Shown: positions 24,361 to 35,850 of the stretch, piece by piece
Position numbering within the stretch: position 1 is the first letter of the stretch
Layout of the letters: every line of letters begins with the position of its first letter
Assembly: GCF_000247815.1 (NCBI RefSeq)
Contig: NC_021681.1
Span: forward strand, 22,824,789 to 22,888,788
Reading direction: 5' to 3'
DNA length: 64,000 bases
DNA from: Ficedula albicollis
Taxonomy: Eukaryota; Chordata; Aves; Passeriformes; Muscicapidae
The notes under the pieces: model-generated
Told to the model about the DNA's origin: nothing
The model's input: the letters and a program-made list of their open reading frames with translations, nothing else
Database searches by the model: none
Program-made: the position numbers and the translations under genes

Positions 24361-27300
24361 TATTGCCATTTATGAGAATTAATTGTGTTTCTTTCTGTTT
24401 GGGTAAACAGTTTATCCATCTGAGATGGAAGGTTTCTCAGCTTTCCACTTGGTTTACAGACGCAGAACTTAGAAGTTCCATTATTGTGCTTGTTGCTGCA
24501 GACTCTCCTGAACTGAAGCCATTGTATACAATATATCCCCAGCTCTTCTTTCCCTGTATTATGTTAGAACAATCCATCATCTGCCTGACAAATTTTAGAT
24601 TTTTAAATTTTTTTTATTTTTACTTTTCTGATGCAAAGCTGGGAAATTTCCTTCCACTAACTGACATAACTAAATGTAATGCCCCTCTGCCAGAGCTTGC
24701 TGTGGCACTGAGCACACAATTCTGTCTACAGCCATTTAATTATATAATGATCCTTTCCACAAAACCACTCCAAGAGCAGGAGTAATACATACATCAGTGG
24801 CAGTGAGAGTACTCATTGATAAGGAGATTTGATTTTGTAGAATAAATGAGTAATTTATTGAGCTTATAGTTGTTACTTTTATAGATCATAAATTAATTCA
24901 CATGCTGGCAGAAAGAAATCCTTACTAGCTACGTGCTTATAAATAAGTTTTACTGAAACAAGATATTTTTAGGTTTCCTCCAGTACAAACTTCAAGCACG
25001 TGCCTGAAAAACCTGCTCCAGACACTGAGTTCAGCATTGAGCCAAGGGCTGTTGTTCCCACTGACTTGCTCTGCCAGGGGCATAACTTCCCCCCAGAAAA
25101 TAAAATATTAATAAAATCTCTCCCTGTAGGACTATCTGGGTGCTGAGCTGGCCTGGTGGTGCTGGCTCTGGGTCAGTGCCTGTGGGTCACTCGTGGGCTG
25201 GTGACAGCAGCCTTGTGTCTCCTCCCTGGCAGTGTTACCCACCCACCTGCAAACTGAGAAAATCCTGCTTTTCCCCCCAGGAAACTCCACTGACAGATCC
25301 ACTCAGTGTTCAACAGGGACTCAGTTAACATTTTTGGGAATGATGAGGAGCTGGGGAGAAACAGGGGCAAGTGCAGAGCTCTGATTAGTGCCCTGGGCTG
25401 ATTAACGTGGCCCTGATTAATGACATCCTGTGTGTGCCTGAGTCACACTGCTCTGTGCCTCACCTCCTCAGGGTGCTGAGGATAAACCCCTGCCCTGATG
25501 GGCCACTCTGTGGGCACCAAGGCTTGGGAGAAATGGCCTGGAGATCCTCAGGAGGAAGTAGTCCCACAGAGGTGAGCTATCTTTACTGGTAGCAATAAAA
25601 GTGTTTTATCATTTCCTCGTGCCAAGTTCGACATGGGCAGAGCACAAAGTCACACTGGCCTCTTGCTAATTGAGTAAGTGGTGCAATTTATAATAGCCCC
25701 ATAAAGATAGTCTTCCTCACCCACATTAACTGATTCCACAAGTTATCATAACCACACTTACAACTGATTCCACTTCACTATCAGGTGGTGATAAAATAAC
25801 CTTCAATCTCACTTTCTGCTTTTTGATGCAGTTACAGGTAGCAACCCAGGACTTAAGCTCAGATTTCTCTGCATTTTCCAGCTCAGACCCGAAACTCTGC
25901 AGATCTAATACCCTCCCTACTTTGTGCAAAGCATCCTCCATCCTGTACTTGATGTGCAGGGAGGAGATGGTATAATTTGGTTTAAATCATATTTGGAATT
26001 TTGTTTAGTTAATCAAATTTAGTTGTGACTGCAGACCGGTGTTTCAAGGGGATTGCTTTTGTACCTGCTGTTATGGAAGTCAGCAGAAAAATATTGTTCT
26101 TGGCTACTGTCCTGATTAACCCAGACATTTTAATGTGTGTTATGATAGGTCATTTGATGGATAGTCACCTGTACCCTGTGATCAGCTCTGAGCTGGCCAC
26201 TGGGGCTGAACTTTAGCAGCTAGGTGTCATAATTTCCCATCTTTTGCTTGATTAATATTTCCTTTTGAGATCTAAAGGGAAAGTGTCTGGAGAGATCTTT
26301 CTCCATTTACTATCCAGTCTGCATTAGTGGGAAAGAATAAGAATTGCAGGGGTTTTTCAGTGGAAAGATCCTGTGAAAAATATAGTGTGAAGAATCTTTG
26401 TGTGTTGACAGTTTTCCTCCTGGTTTGTAGAAAAGGAGCTTTGCATGGTTTATGTGCTCAGAGCAGCATGTACCTTGCCCTTCTGTGTACATTCAGATAA
26501 AAGTTCCTGAGACTGAAACACCACATGGTGATGCCTGAGCTACTGCTCCTTCTGAAAGGGGCTTGAATTGATCCTCTGGGAATTAATGGGGAGCAATACA
26601 ATACCTACAGGAGAGTTTCAAAATTCACATAAAGGGCAACTGTCATCTTTTATAGTCTTCAGTATTATTTTCCATACTTTTAGGCAATCATAATATTTTC
26701 CATGGACATCTGCTAGGTAACTCCTCCTTCCTGATTCCATTGCTATTGGATTCCAGAGAACTTTTCCATTCTTCCAGCTCAGACCCTGGGTAACATCCTC
26801 AGGGCACTTTGCCTTAACCAGTGGATGTTGATCCCACTTCTTTCAGTAGTGTGTTCAGACAGCTCTCTGTTCCTCTTATCTTAAATAATTCCTTAATTTC
26901 ACATGGCAATAAGAATTTTTCATAGTCACAAGTTTTCACTGATCACCACTCAGCAGCACAGATCTCTGCAAATAAACCAGGAGTTTGGGCACTCATATTA
27001 AAGCCAAACAAGAAATGCAGATCTTTGCAGATCTCAGGTTAGTTGTTGAGGTTTTCATCCATGTCCACTAGTGATGAAACAAGTGGATACTGACAGGAAG
27101 CAACATGGGTATAAAAAAATGCTAATTCCAGCTTAAAGTATGTATGCAAGCCCATTGAACTTTAAACAGTTTGGCTGGAGGCTTTGAATTCAGATCTCTG
27201 AGATAGAGTTAAAATCTGGAGTCTGAAGTGTTGGGTCATTAAAACGAGGGGGGGAAAAAAAGGCCTCTTGTAACAGGTGAGCTGAAACAAGAACAAAGGC

Positions 27301-30300
27301 TCTATAAAAAGAGTCAGGTGAAGCACTGAGGAGATAAGGAATGATCTTCCTGTGCACTCATTGCCATAACTGAAAGGATAATTTTTTTTTCTAATAGGCA
27401 GGGCAAGAAGTGATACTAAAGCCTCTTCTACAAGTACACTGCTTATAATTTCTTCCTGACCCTGGAAGAATCCTCTCTCTCCTTTCAGTAAGCTTGACTT
27501 GAGACTTAAAATTACTCTTGTAAATCCATTTAATTTGTTCAAGAGTTTATAGCTCTGTCATAAACATTGCTCCCAAGCTGCTGTTCACCCAGTAAGATCT
27601 TTTACAATATTCCTTACAAAAGCTGCCAGTATTTTCTTCCTCTGTGAGGGTTTGAGTATTTTCACCTGTTTGCACGGTGGGGCTGGTGCACAGATCTGGA
27701 GCCAGCCCTGCTCTGTGCCACACCTGGATGCGATGGCCTGAGCCCTGATTGCACAAGGACGGGCTGGGTTTCCAGAGCCAAGGTGTTCGGTGCTGCAGGT
27801 AAGAAAATGCCTGGTTTTAATTAAGAAATACAGCCTTTGGGGCAGAAGTACTTGGAAGTGTGTGAGCAGAGGGCTTTCACTGACAAAACGCTGCCCTTTG
27901 TCTAATCCTGAGGAGAGTTTTATCTGCCATTAGTTCCCACCTTGGAGAATCAGGTCCCATCAGAGCACGTGGCTGGTGACCACTGTGGGCACATGGCAGA
28001 GCTGGGACCCGCAGCATCTGGGAGGAAAGAGGGAAGAAACTCAGGGAAGCAGTTGCTGGGAGGGGAGGCAGTGCCAAAAAACCGTTGAAACTTTATTGGC
28101 AGTGGAGCAGGATTGTTTGGGAAGGGGGATGGAAGGCTCCGTGTGATTCACGGGACGCGAACGCAGCTGTCTGTTCATCTTGGTGGCATTATCTGTGCCA
28201 TCATCTGCCCAGGAGAAGAGCTGTGCTGCAGGGTACAGGGGCAGGCTGTGTGCCACCGTCCCTGAGCTGTCTCATATCCCTCTCTGTGAGATCTTGTGAC
28301 AATTTGTATTACCGTGAGTCATTGTTTCTTTAAAGCTCATTACTGGCAAGGGCTGGTAGTGAGACACCGGAGTGGGGTTGTGTTATCTATGCTTAACAGG
28401 GCTATTAATGTCTGTCACCACTGAGGTGTCATCCAGCAGAAATGTGATTCTGGGTTTCGGGTGCTGAGTCGCAGAGGTATGCTCAGCCTTTGTCCAGCCA
28501 GGCTGAAACTCAGCACTGTCAAGTGGTGTCTCAGCTCACCATGTCCGTATTAACAGGTTCTGGTTGCACTCTAAGACATCTGTATAATTGTGTCAGGGCC
28601 AGGAAGGGTTGAGGAACGTTCCTCAGAAATCAGTTCTCAGGCCATATGAGTGCCAAATCTTTGCTTAACTAAATCCCCCATGGTCATCTCTGCTGCTGCT
28701 TTGTTTGAATTTTTGTTCCATAGCTCTGCATTTCTGGAAAAATGAGTGTCACAATGCCTGTAGCTTCACAGGCCTCTCTTCCACCATGGGTATGGTGGGA
28801 GAAGAGGTTTGTCAACGTGGCATCATCGTAGAGATTCAGTGAAAACCACTCCTCAGTGCTTGCTGGAGCACAGCCTGTCCTTTAGCCAATTCCTAACTTT
28901 CAGCTTCCTTCTTTCCCCCAGCATTTCCCAGCACCCAGTCTCTCTATAACAAATTACTCATGGGTTATTGTGTTACAATTCTCCACCTGAATTAAGATTT
29001 TCTTAGGCTCCATCCATCAGGCATTTGATTCCTCTAGAGTACAGACAGAATAAAATTAGTCTGCCATTGCAGAGGAGGGAGTGACCTGCACATTTCTCTT
29101 CTAAACACGATCATTTAAATAGATCCACTAACCTCCATCCCTCCTGCCAAGGGTCCCACGAAGGGACCGTGGCACTTGAGAGGCACCAGCTTCCCAGAAT
29201 CACCTCAGCAGAAGGTCTTGCTCAGAGCAAGGCACAGCTGGGCAGCTGCAGCTTGGGAAAGGTTCTGCGTTCTTGCCTCTTTTTTAATAAACTATAAACT
29301 ATTTTCACACCTCTGCCCAGACTTCTTTCACACTTCTGCCTACATATTTCTCTGCTTTTTACCATTGCCTCTGACACATGCCTCTAAAAACACCTTGGAC
29401 TGGTCGTAATTCTAGAACACTGATACTTATCAACATAACATTTATTTTTCTTTGCAACCTTCTTTGAATCCAGAGCAAATTTCCTTTTATTTTTCTTTCT
29501 TTTTTTTTTTTAAAGGTCTGGTGTATGGCTAAAGACAATAAACTTGCCCAAATATTTGCTGTCAGAAAAGATATTTCTGGCATTGATTGCCTTTTCTCAT
29601 ATTCACAAAACAGAATTAGAAAAAATAGCAAGTAGATAACACACAATAATACAGCAGTAACCTTTGCATTTAGACCAACTTTTTTTTGTTCATACATAGG
29701 TATTTTGCCTTCTAAAGCAACTAAAAGTGAGAAAGCACGATAAGGCTTTTTTGTCAACAGTAATGTGATATTTTTCTAGCAGAAACTTGGGGCTTTTTGC
29801 TAAACCCTTGAGGTGATTGTTCTGGTGGATTTAGAGGTTTTCTTGGTTTCATATAGGGTTAGGATATCGAAGTGCCATCAACAATAACTTCCTTGTTCTG
29901 TAATTTTCCTTTGGCGTGTGTTTGATACCTGCAGGCTTGTCCATTCCCATCTGCTCTGTATTGGTTTTATGCAAATTCTCTCTCATCCCTCTACAAGTCC
30001 TTTCAAGTTAAAATATTGCTTCCTCATGCCCGCTTATATTACTTGTAATTCCTGCACAGTGACCTGCTAGCCACCCATGTATTGGGCACAAAAGGCATAA
30101 TCTGTGTGAATCAGATATCTCTTATCTCATCCCTGTTTGCATTATACATTCCCCTCACAATACACTTTTTCCACAATGCTCATCCATTTAATGCCCAAAT
30201 ACCTGAGGTCTCTTATTTCTGTCCAACATGCTCGTTGCATTACTCACAGGCAACTGATGAGCAGGGAGATAAAAAGACTTTCTGTAGGTGGTACAAGGAT

Positions 30301-32054
30301 CTGTGTCCTGGTCAGAAGGGAAAATAGCTGTTTGAGATTTCACTGGGTTTAACAGGAAAAAGTACATTTGCTCCCTGCAGCAGCCCTCTTTTGGGTGTGA
30401 AGTCAGCCCATCAGTGGCAGTGGGAGCAGGTGACCTTTTCTGTCTGAAGTTCTACATTTTATCTCCTACAGAATTCCTAAAGTATATAATATTTTTAATT
30501 TTTCTTTCTGTGGTAAGAATATCTCCTAAGGCTTGCTTCAGATTTCAAAAATATAATGCTGGAAAAGCCTTGAAAAAGTTTAGATGGCCTTGAAAGGTTG
30601 TGTTAAAAATGGTGGTGTTGTGGCCTGCACAGAGTTGAGTAAATGTGGAGACACCAAGGGAGAGCAGGGTTTGCTGTCAGATTAATTTACTGAATGTTGC
30701 TATTGGTCTCAGGTCTGCAAAATCTGTTCTCTTAATAAGTTTGATGAACAAGAGCAAATACCAAAGGCAGACATAACATATTTTGATTATAAAGTTTTGT
30801 TAATCTCTTGGTTGTATTTGTTACGGGATAGGAGAAAAAAAATTAATCAGTGGCATAAAATATGAATTATGTAAATGCCTGTAACATATCAAATAATTTC
30901 TTCCACTTTAGTTTTTTGAGAAAGATTCTTGTCATATTTTGTTATATTGCTTTTTTGTTGGATTGTTTTATAAATTTGATTGCTTCTAAGTACATTACTG
31001 TTGATGTCAAAAGAAAAGCCATGGGCAGTCTAGATTTGGTATCAACACTACTAATGCTTAAATTACCAGAAAAAGATAGGAATTTATTTAACTACTTTGG
31101 TGCCCAACAAAAGGCAGTCTGCTTCTATGTCAAATACACTGTGTGCTCTTTAACACCCTGGCTGATCATAAATGCAGTTTTAGGCTTCATAGAAAGACAT
31201 TTGAGAATCAGAAATATGCCATTAACCATAGAGTCATTTCCAGAATTTTGCTTTCACTTTTGGTTATTATCAAGAGGTATGGATGTACACAGAATCCTAC
31301 CCCAGTTGTTATTCTTGGGCACAGAGTTTCTAAAGTGAATGGCTTTGATTCTTGCTCTAGTGTTGGTGTAAATTTGAAGCATTCTCACAGAGCAGAAACA
31401 CAAAAATTGTGATATTAAGCAAAATATCAGATGCAAAATTTGTTAATGGCTCCTCCTGGCCTTCACATCTTTGCCTTTAGGAATTCCAGCACTGTAATAC
31501 AGAAATAAATAAGGCAAGGATTATTCTGATTCAGCATTTTTGTCCTGTCTGAATTCTGTAACAGAGTTAGAGACTTGCCCTTGCTTCTCAGCTGCCTCTG
31601 TGCAGATGGAGCATTCAGTAAATATGCTCAAGATATATGGACTGCAATTAAAACACCCTGTAAGAATGTAAGAGCCTAATGGTCTAATTTTTCAATTATG
31701 TCAATGTCTGTGGGAATTGAGGTTGTGCTTATTATCTTGCAGAAGGCACCTTTCAGACCGTGGGGCCCGAGTCAGACAGGAATCTGGGTTTGCAGGAAGC
31801 ACAGACTCAGCTCCAGAGACAGCATTTAGTGTGAGTGCTGCAATGTGCCCTGTCCCACAGGGAAGGGCAGCACAGAAAACGCTCACAGCACATGCAAATC
31901 CACCTCTGGTGCCTCCCAGCAGCCAGCTGCTAGATCAGAAGGTTTTTGGCCTTTTTTTTTCCAATAGAAGGTAGCATCTGGATTAACCAGCCTGAATTTG
32001 TGTGCGTAAAAAGGGAGGGTGGTTCTGGAGACAGCAGAAAGCAAAGTCGTAAGC
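24361..32054. other. Non-coding stretch, no gene seen
   Basis: The open frames beyond 24785 stay under about 160 codons. The largest (30862-31338, 158 codons) has a hydrophobic N-terminal third from AT-rich codons but no recognisable family features. T/A runs occur near 29505-29515 and 30835-30842. No mobile element or RNA gene was recognised. Confidence 0.6.
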
Positions 32055-32194
32055 CATGTTCAAGGGATTCCCCAAGCTGCTGGTCAGCTGCAGTCCATCC
32101 CAGCCCTCTGAATGTCCTCTACAACATGTTCAAGGGATTCCCCAAGCTGCTGGTCAGCTGCAGTCCATCCCAGCCCTCTGAATGTCCTCTACAA
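32055..32194. repeat. Two-copy tandem direct repeat, 70-bp unit, identical copies
   Basis: Copies at 32055-32124 and 32125-32194 both start CATGTTCAAGGGATTCCCCA and end ATGTCCTCTACAA, with no difference that I can see. Identity of complex sequence at this length points to a recent duplication, a length-polymorphic site or an assembly error. A 174-codon open frame (31946-32470) crosses it. Because 70 is not a multiple of 3, that frame reads the two copies in different phases, which argues against coding use. Confidence 0.95.
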
Positions 32195-33513
32195 GTTCTC
32201 TGCAAACCTCCCTGCATCCCCTGCAGGGTGTTAGCTCAGGTCAGCACCAGCAGTGTGGAAACCCGTCTGGTGCATGCTATGGACAGCGGGCAAAGCACAG
32301 TGTTCTTGTGTCACTGTTTAGTCCTTAGAGTCTCTGAGGGGCAGAATAGCACAGAGGGAGAAACTTTTGTCTTGTCCTCATATAGCCCGACTTTTCCAAG
32401 GCTGAGTTTTTCCACAAAAGCTGGTCACACAGGATTAGTGTCAAAGGGGTGTTCAGATGTTCAGGGCTGATAAAAAGCAGTTTGCCAGCATTCAGAGCCC
32501 TCAAGCCCATGTTCAAATTAAAAAAGAGACCAGCAACGTTAAAATAGTTGAGGTACAAAAAGAAAAAGGAAAAACCTCCTCAGTTATCTATGATAACACT
32601 ATTGTTTTCATTTTTTATTATCTTGCTTGTTACACGCCAATGAGAAACAACCACAGATCGTCAATAAGGTTTTTAATTGCAAAGATTTCCTGTGACGTGA
32701 GTGTTAATGAATGTCAAGGCAATAACACAAAAGACATTACTTGTTTAATGATTGATAGAACAAGAAAAGCACGAGGTCTTTTGCAGGATAAATGACTACT
32801 GTTCTGTGTTCCTTTACATTAGCAGTATCAACACTTAGATCACATGGCAGGAGATAATGGTCCAGGAGATAAAGTACAGAATCACAGTCTGTTATACAAT
32901 AACAGACACAGTAATGATAATTAATGTGCATTTCTTTGGCAATTCTCATAGTTGTCAGCGCTGAGCCATTGGGACCAGAGCTGTTGACTGAAATGAGAAC
33001 AGGATGGGGCACTTGGTTGGTCCCAGAGTTTTTGATTTCTGCTCTGCTCCAAAGATGTCAGACCTTAAATGTTTTCCTTGTCAGATGGTTTAAGTGGACA
33101 TTCATGTGTGTAGTAGATTTTGTGTGTTCTAATAGTAACATACCTTAAATGCTCAGATCTTTGTGACTGGAAAAAAGGGAGTTAAAAGACAGAGTGTGAT
33201 GGGACACTCAAAATAAACTCCTGGGCTTTGGCCAGGAAGGATCAACATCCTGATACTCACCGAAGGCTCATAATTTTTGTCCTTGCTAATAAACACCTAA
33301 GATGAGGGCTTTCACACAAAATAAAAAAAGGGAAAAATTCTGGCCAAGGCCTCCTTCACAGTCAGAAGGTAACAAGGAAGGATGGACAAAATCCGATTTG
33401 TCTGAGCAACGTTTCACAGTCTTGGCAACAGGATCTCGCATGTCTTTGGGTACAAACTGCATGGAAAAGTTGTACAGCTTTGGTTTGGTTTATATGGTTT
33501 CTGACACACCAGG
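32195..33513. other. Non-coding spacer, no gene seen
   Basis: Mixed sequence between the 70-bp and 43-bp dimers. Open frames are 120 codons or fewer with no recognisable features. No repeats or motifs stood out. Confidence 0.6.
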
Positions 33514-33599
33514 TTTCATGGGACAATACACACTTGGCAACTTTTTCCCAGTTTGTTTTCATGGGACAATACACACTTGGCAACTTTTGCCCGGTTTGC
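33514..33599. repeat. Two-copy tandem direct repeat, 43-bp unit
   Basis: Copies start at 33514 and 33557 with TTTCATGGGACAATACACAC and run to GTTTG(T/C). Three substitutions lie in the last third of the unit, so this dimer looks older than the 70-bp one upstream. Confidence 0.93.
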
Positions 33600-35620
33600 A
33601 CCACAAGGTTTCGAGAGCCACTGGAGCTCTGCCGAGTGAGCAACTGTCTCCAAATATGTGCTAAATCCGAGAAAGCCTTCGTGGTGAAAATTAGTTCATG
33701 GTTTGGCAAAATGTTTGGGGAGTCAGAAAAATATTTGGATGGAACCTGGATGGCTTAATTATTGGCCTTGAACCACAAGTTAATGGAACTGTACATGGCC
33801 TTTGGTTTCAGAATGTGGCACTGGATAATGTTTCCTCGTTTTTGAGAGTTGTGTTGGTTTGCAGCTACCAGTGATGGCATGGAGCTGCTGCTTGAAAGCT
33901 GCACTGGTGACATTGTGCATGTTTCACCCAAAACAAGAATGTTATCCCCATTAATAATGTCGTTCACAATGTTTTAAAATATTTTATTGAACTAGATCAT
34001 CTCAGTTTACTCCAGGTTAAAAATTCCCTTTCCAGGTTATAAAAATCCCTTTGTTACTGTTGCAAGTAGGATCACGTTTGTCAGCTTTGAAGTAAATCGC
34101 GCAACTGGTTTTTGTCCTCTGAAAGCCCACCAAAGCTGTGTTTGAGCTTTACTCAAGTAAAGTATGCACAGCCTTGTGCCATTTGTCTTCTTTTAGAAAG
34201 AGCAGCTTCCAGAGTCTGTCAATAACCAGTTTGACCTACGAGCCTGCGTTTCCAGGTGTCCCTGCCCCGGGCAGCACGGTGTGGGTCTGGAGAAGTGTCA
34301 GAGGCTCTTGGACATCCTGGAGGGGATATAGGGAATCCTGAATGGGCTGCGCTCAGATTTTGCTCCTCAGGGGTGCAAGACATTCTCCATTATCCTGCAA
34401 AGCTGGTTTTGGACAATGCTACACCGTTAAAGCTTTCCCAACCCTGGCTATGCATCCTTCTCTCCATCCCCTGTGAGTTTTGAATTTTCAGACCTCAGCC
34501 CCACTTTGGAAGTGACTGAACTGTGTCAGGAGCTGCTTGTGTTGAAGGCAGGAAGCAGAATAACAACTTAAAGAGGTTTGGGGTGTTTTTTCAATGTTAG
34601 ACTTCTTTAGCTGTGATGCCAGGGAGAGCAGCAGAGCATGGAAATTGTGAGTGGGTGTCTCCTGGGGGCCCAGACTGGCTCTGTCCTGGTGCTCAGCCAG
34701 GTTTCCCATCTCCTTGTTGACCTTCCAAGAGAGCCTCAGGGAGGCTTGCTTGCATCAGGTGAGAGTCATTAATGTGAGCCCATCTGTGCATTTTGTTTGA
34801 ACAAGTTTAGTAGTCACTTAAAGAATTCTGGTAGCCTTTTCAAGTGGCTCTGCAGAGTCTAGAGGTGTGCAGCAGCGTCTACCTGGGAGGTGTGCACTCA
34901 GAAACAGCTTGGGAAAAGGGCAGTGTAAAATAAATGAGTGTAAAAAAAAATTGGTTTAAGCAGTTCTATCAAAACTACTTTGATTCAGACTGTTTTGGCT
35001 GCTCTGCTATGAAGTACTGCAGAGGTAAACCCTTCAAAACATGGGGACAAAAATCCCTCAAAGTTTAGGGGAACTATAAGAGACTGTGTACCCCTATAAA
35101 AACCCCTGCAGAAGATATTCTGAATTTCACTTTTCCAAGTTGCCTTCTAGTCAATTTAAACCCACCATGCTTTGACCTCCATCCTGCAGACCAAGTAGTT
35201 TTTACTTCTCTATTTCACTCGCAGCCTCAGGACGGGTGATCGGGGTGTAAGGGAACTTCTACCTGTCACTTCCAATTTTAGGATGAGAACCTTGATTCAG
35301 GAAATCATTTAAGCATGTGCCTGCCTTGCAGCAAAGGTTTTCTTGTGTGGCAATGCCCTCCCAAAAGATGTCCTGCTCTGTCTCCTCAAGTAGCAAACAC
35401 TTGAAATTGGACCAGCCCAGGGAAGCTGCTTCTTCCTTTTCTCTGTGAGAGGACCAAACTCCTGAGAACCCAGACACTCGGCCCCTTTGACTTCCCACTG
35501 CCCTTCCCAGGGAATAAAGGCTGGGAGAGCAGAGCACCCTCCAGGCGTTTCTGCTGCCCCCTCGCCGGAACAGCGCCCGCCACTTTCCTTGCGGGAGCAT
35601 GTGGAGGCATTAATGAAATG
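33600..35620. other. Non-coding stretch, no gene seen
   Basis: Open frames stay under 120 codons. The end (35259-35620) is somewhat GC-richer, with three overlapping minus-strand frames of 84-113 codons that look like composition effects. No transposon or RNA gene was recognised. Confidence 0.6.
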
Positions 35621-35850
35621 CACAAAGCAAAGAGGCTCATCCATATAAATGGGTGATTTAAATAATGAGGAAGGAGGAAGGATGTGGTTCAGTGTCAGTA
35701 CTGATTAATTAGGGCATAAAATAAATAACCCTCCTAACAACATTGGCTGCTTCCACTATAACTTACTCTATTAGCGGGTGATGGAGTTAATGCAAGTGAC
35801 AGTGTAATTACAGGTTAGTTAACTGCCCTGTTATGATGGTGGCCTAATTT
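35621..35850. promoter_or_regulatory. Candidate conserved regulatory element
   Basis: This compact tract has no simple repeats and many homeodomain-type cores, including TGATTAATTAGGG near 35702-35714, GTAATTACAGG near 35805-35815 and CCTAATTTTAGG near 35843-35854. It has no long open frame. Such density is typical of developmental enhancers in gene deserts, but I have no alignment, so this is a weak inference. Confidence 0.3.

Noticed and set aside
30862..31338. A 158-codon frame with a hydrophobic N-terminal third as a membrane protein
   Set aside because: The hydrophobicity comes from AT-rich codons, no family features are present, and about one frame of this size is expected by chance in a window this long.
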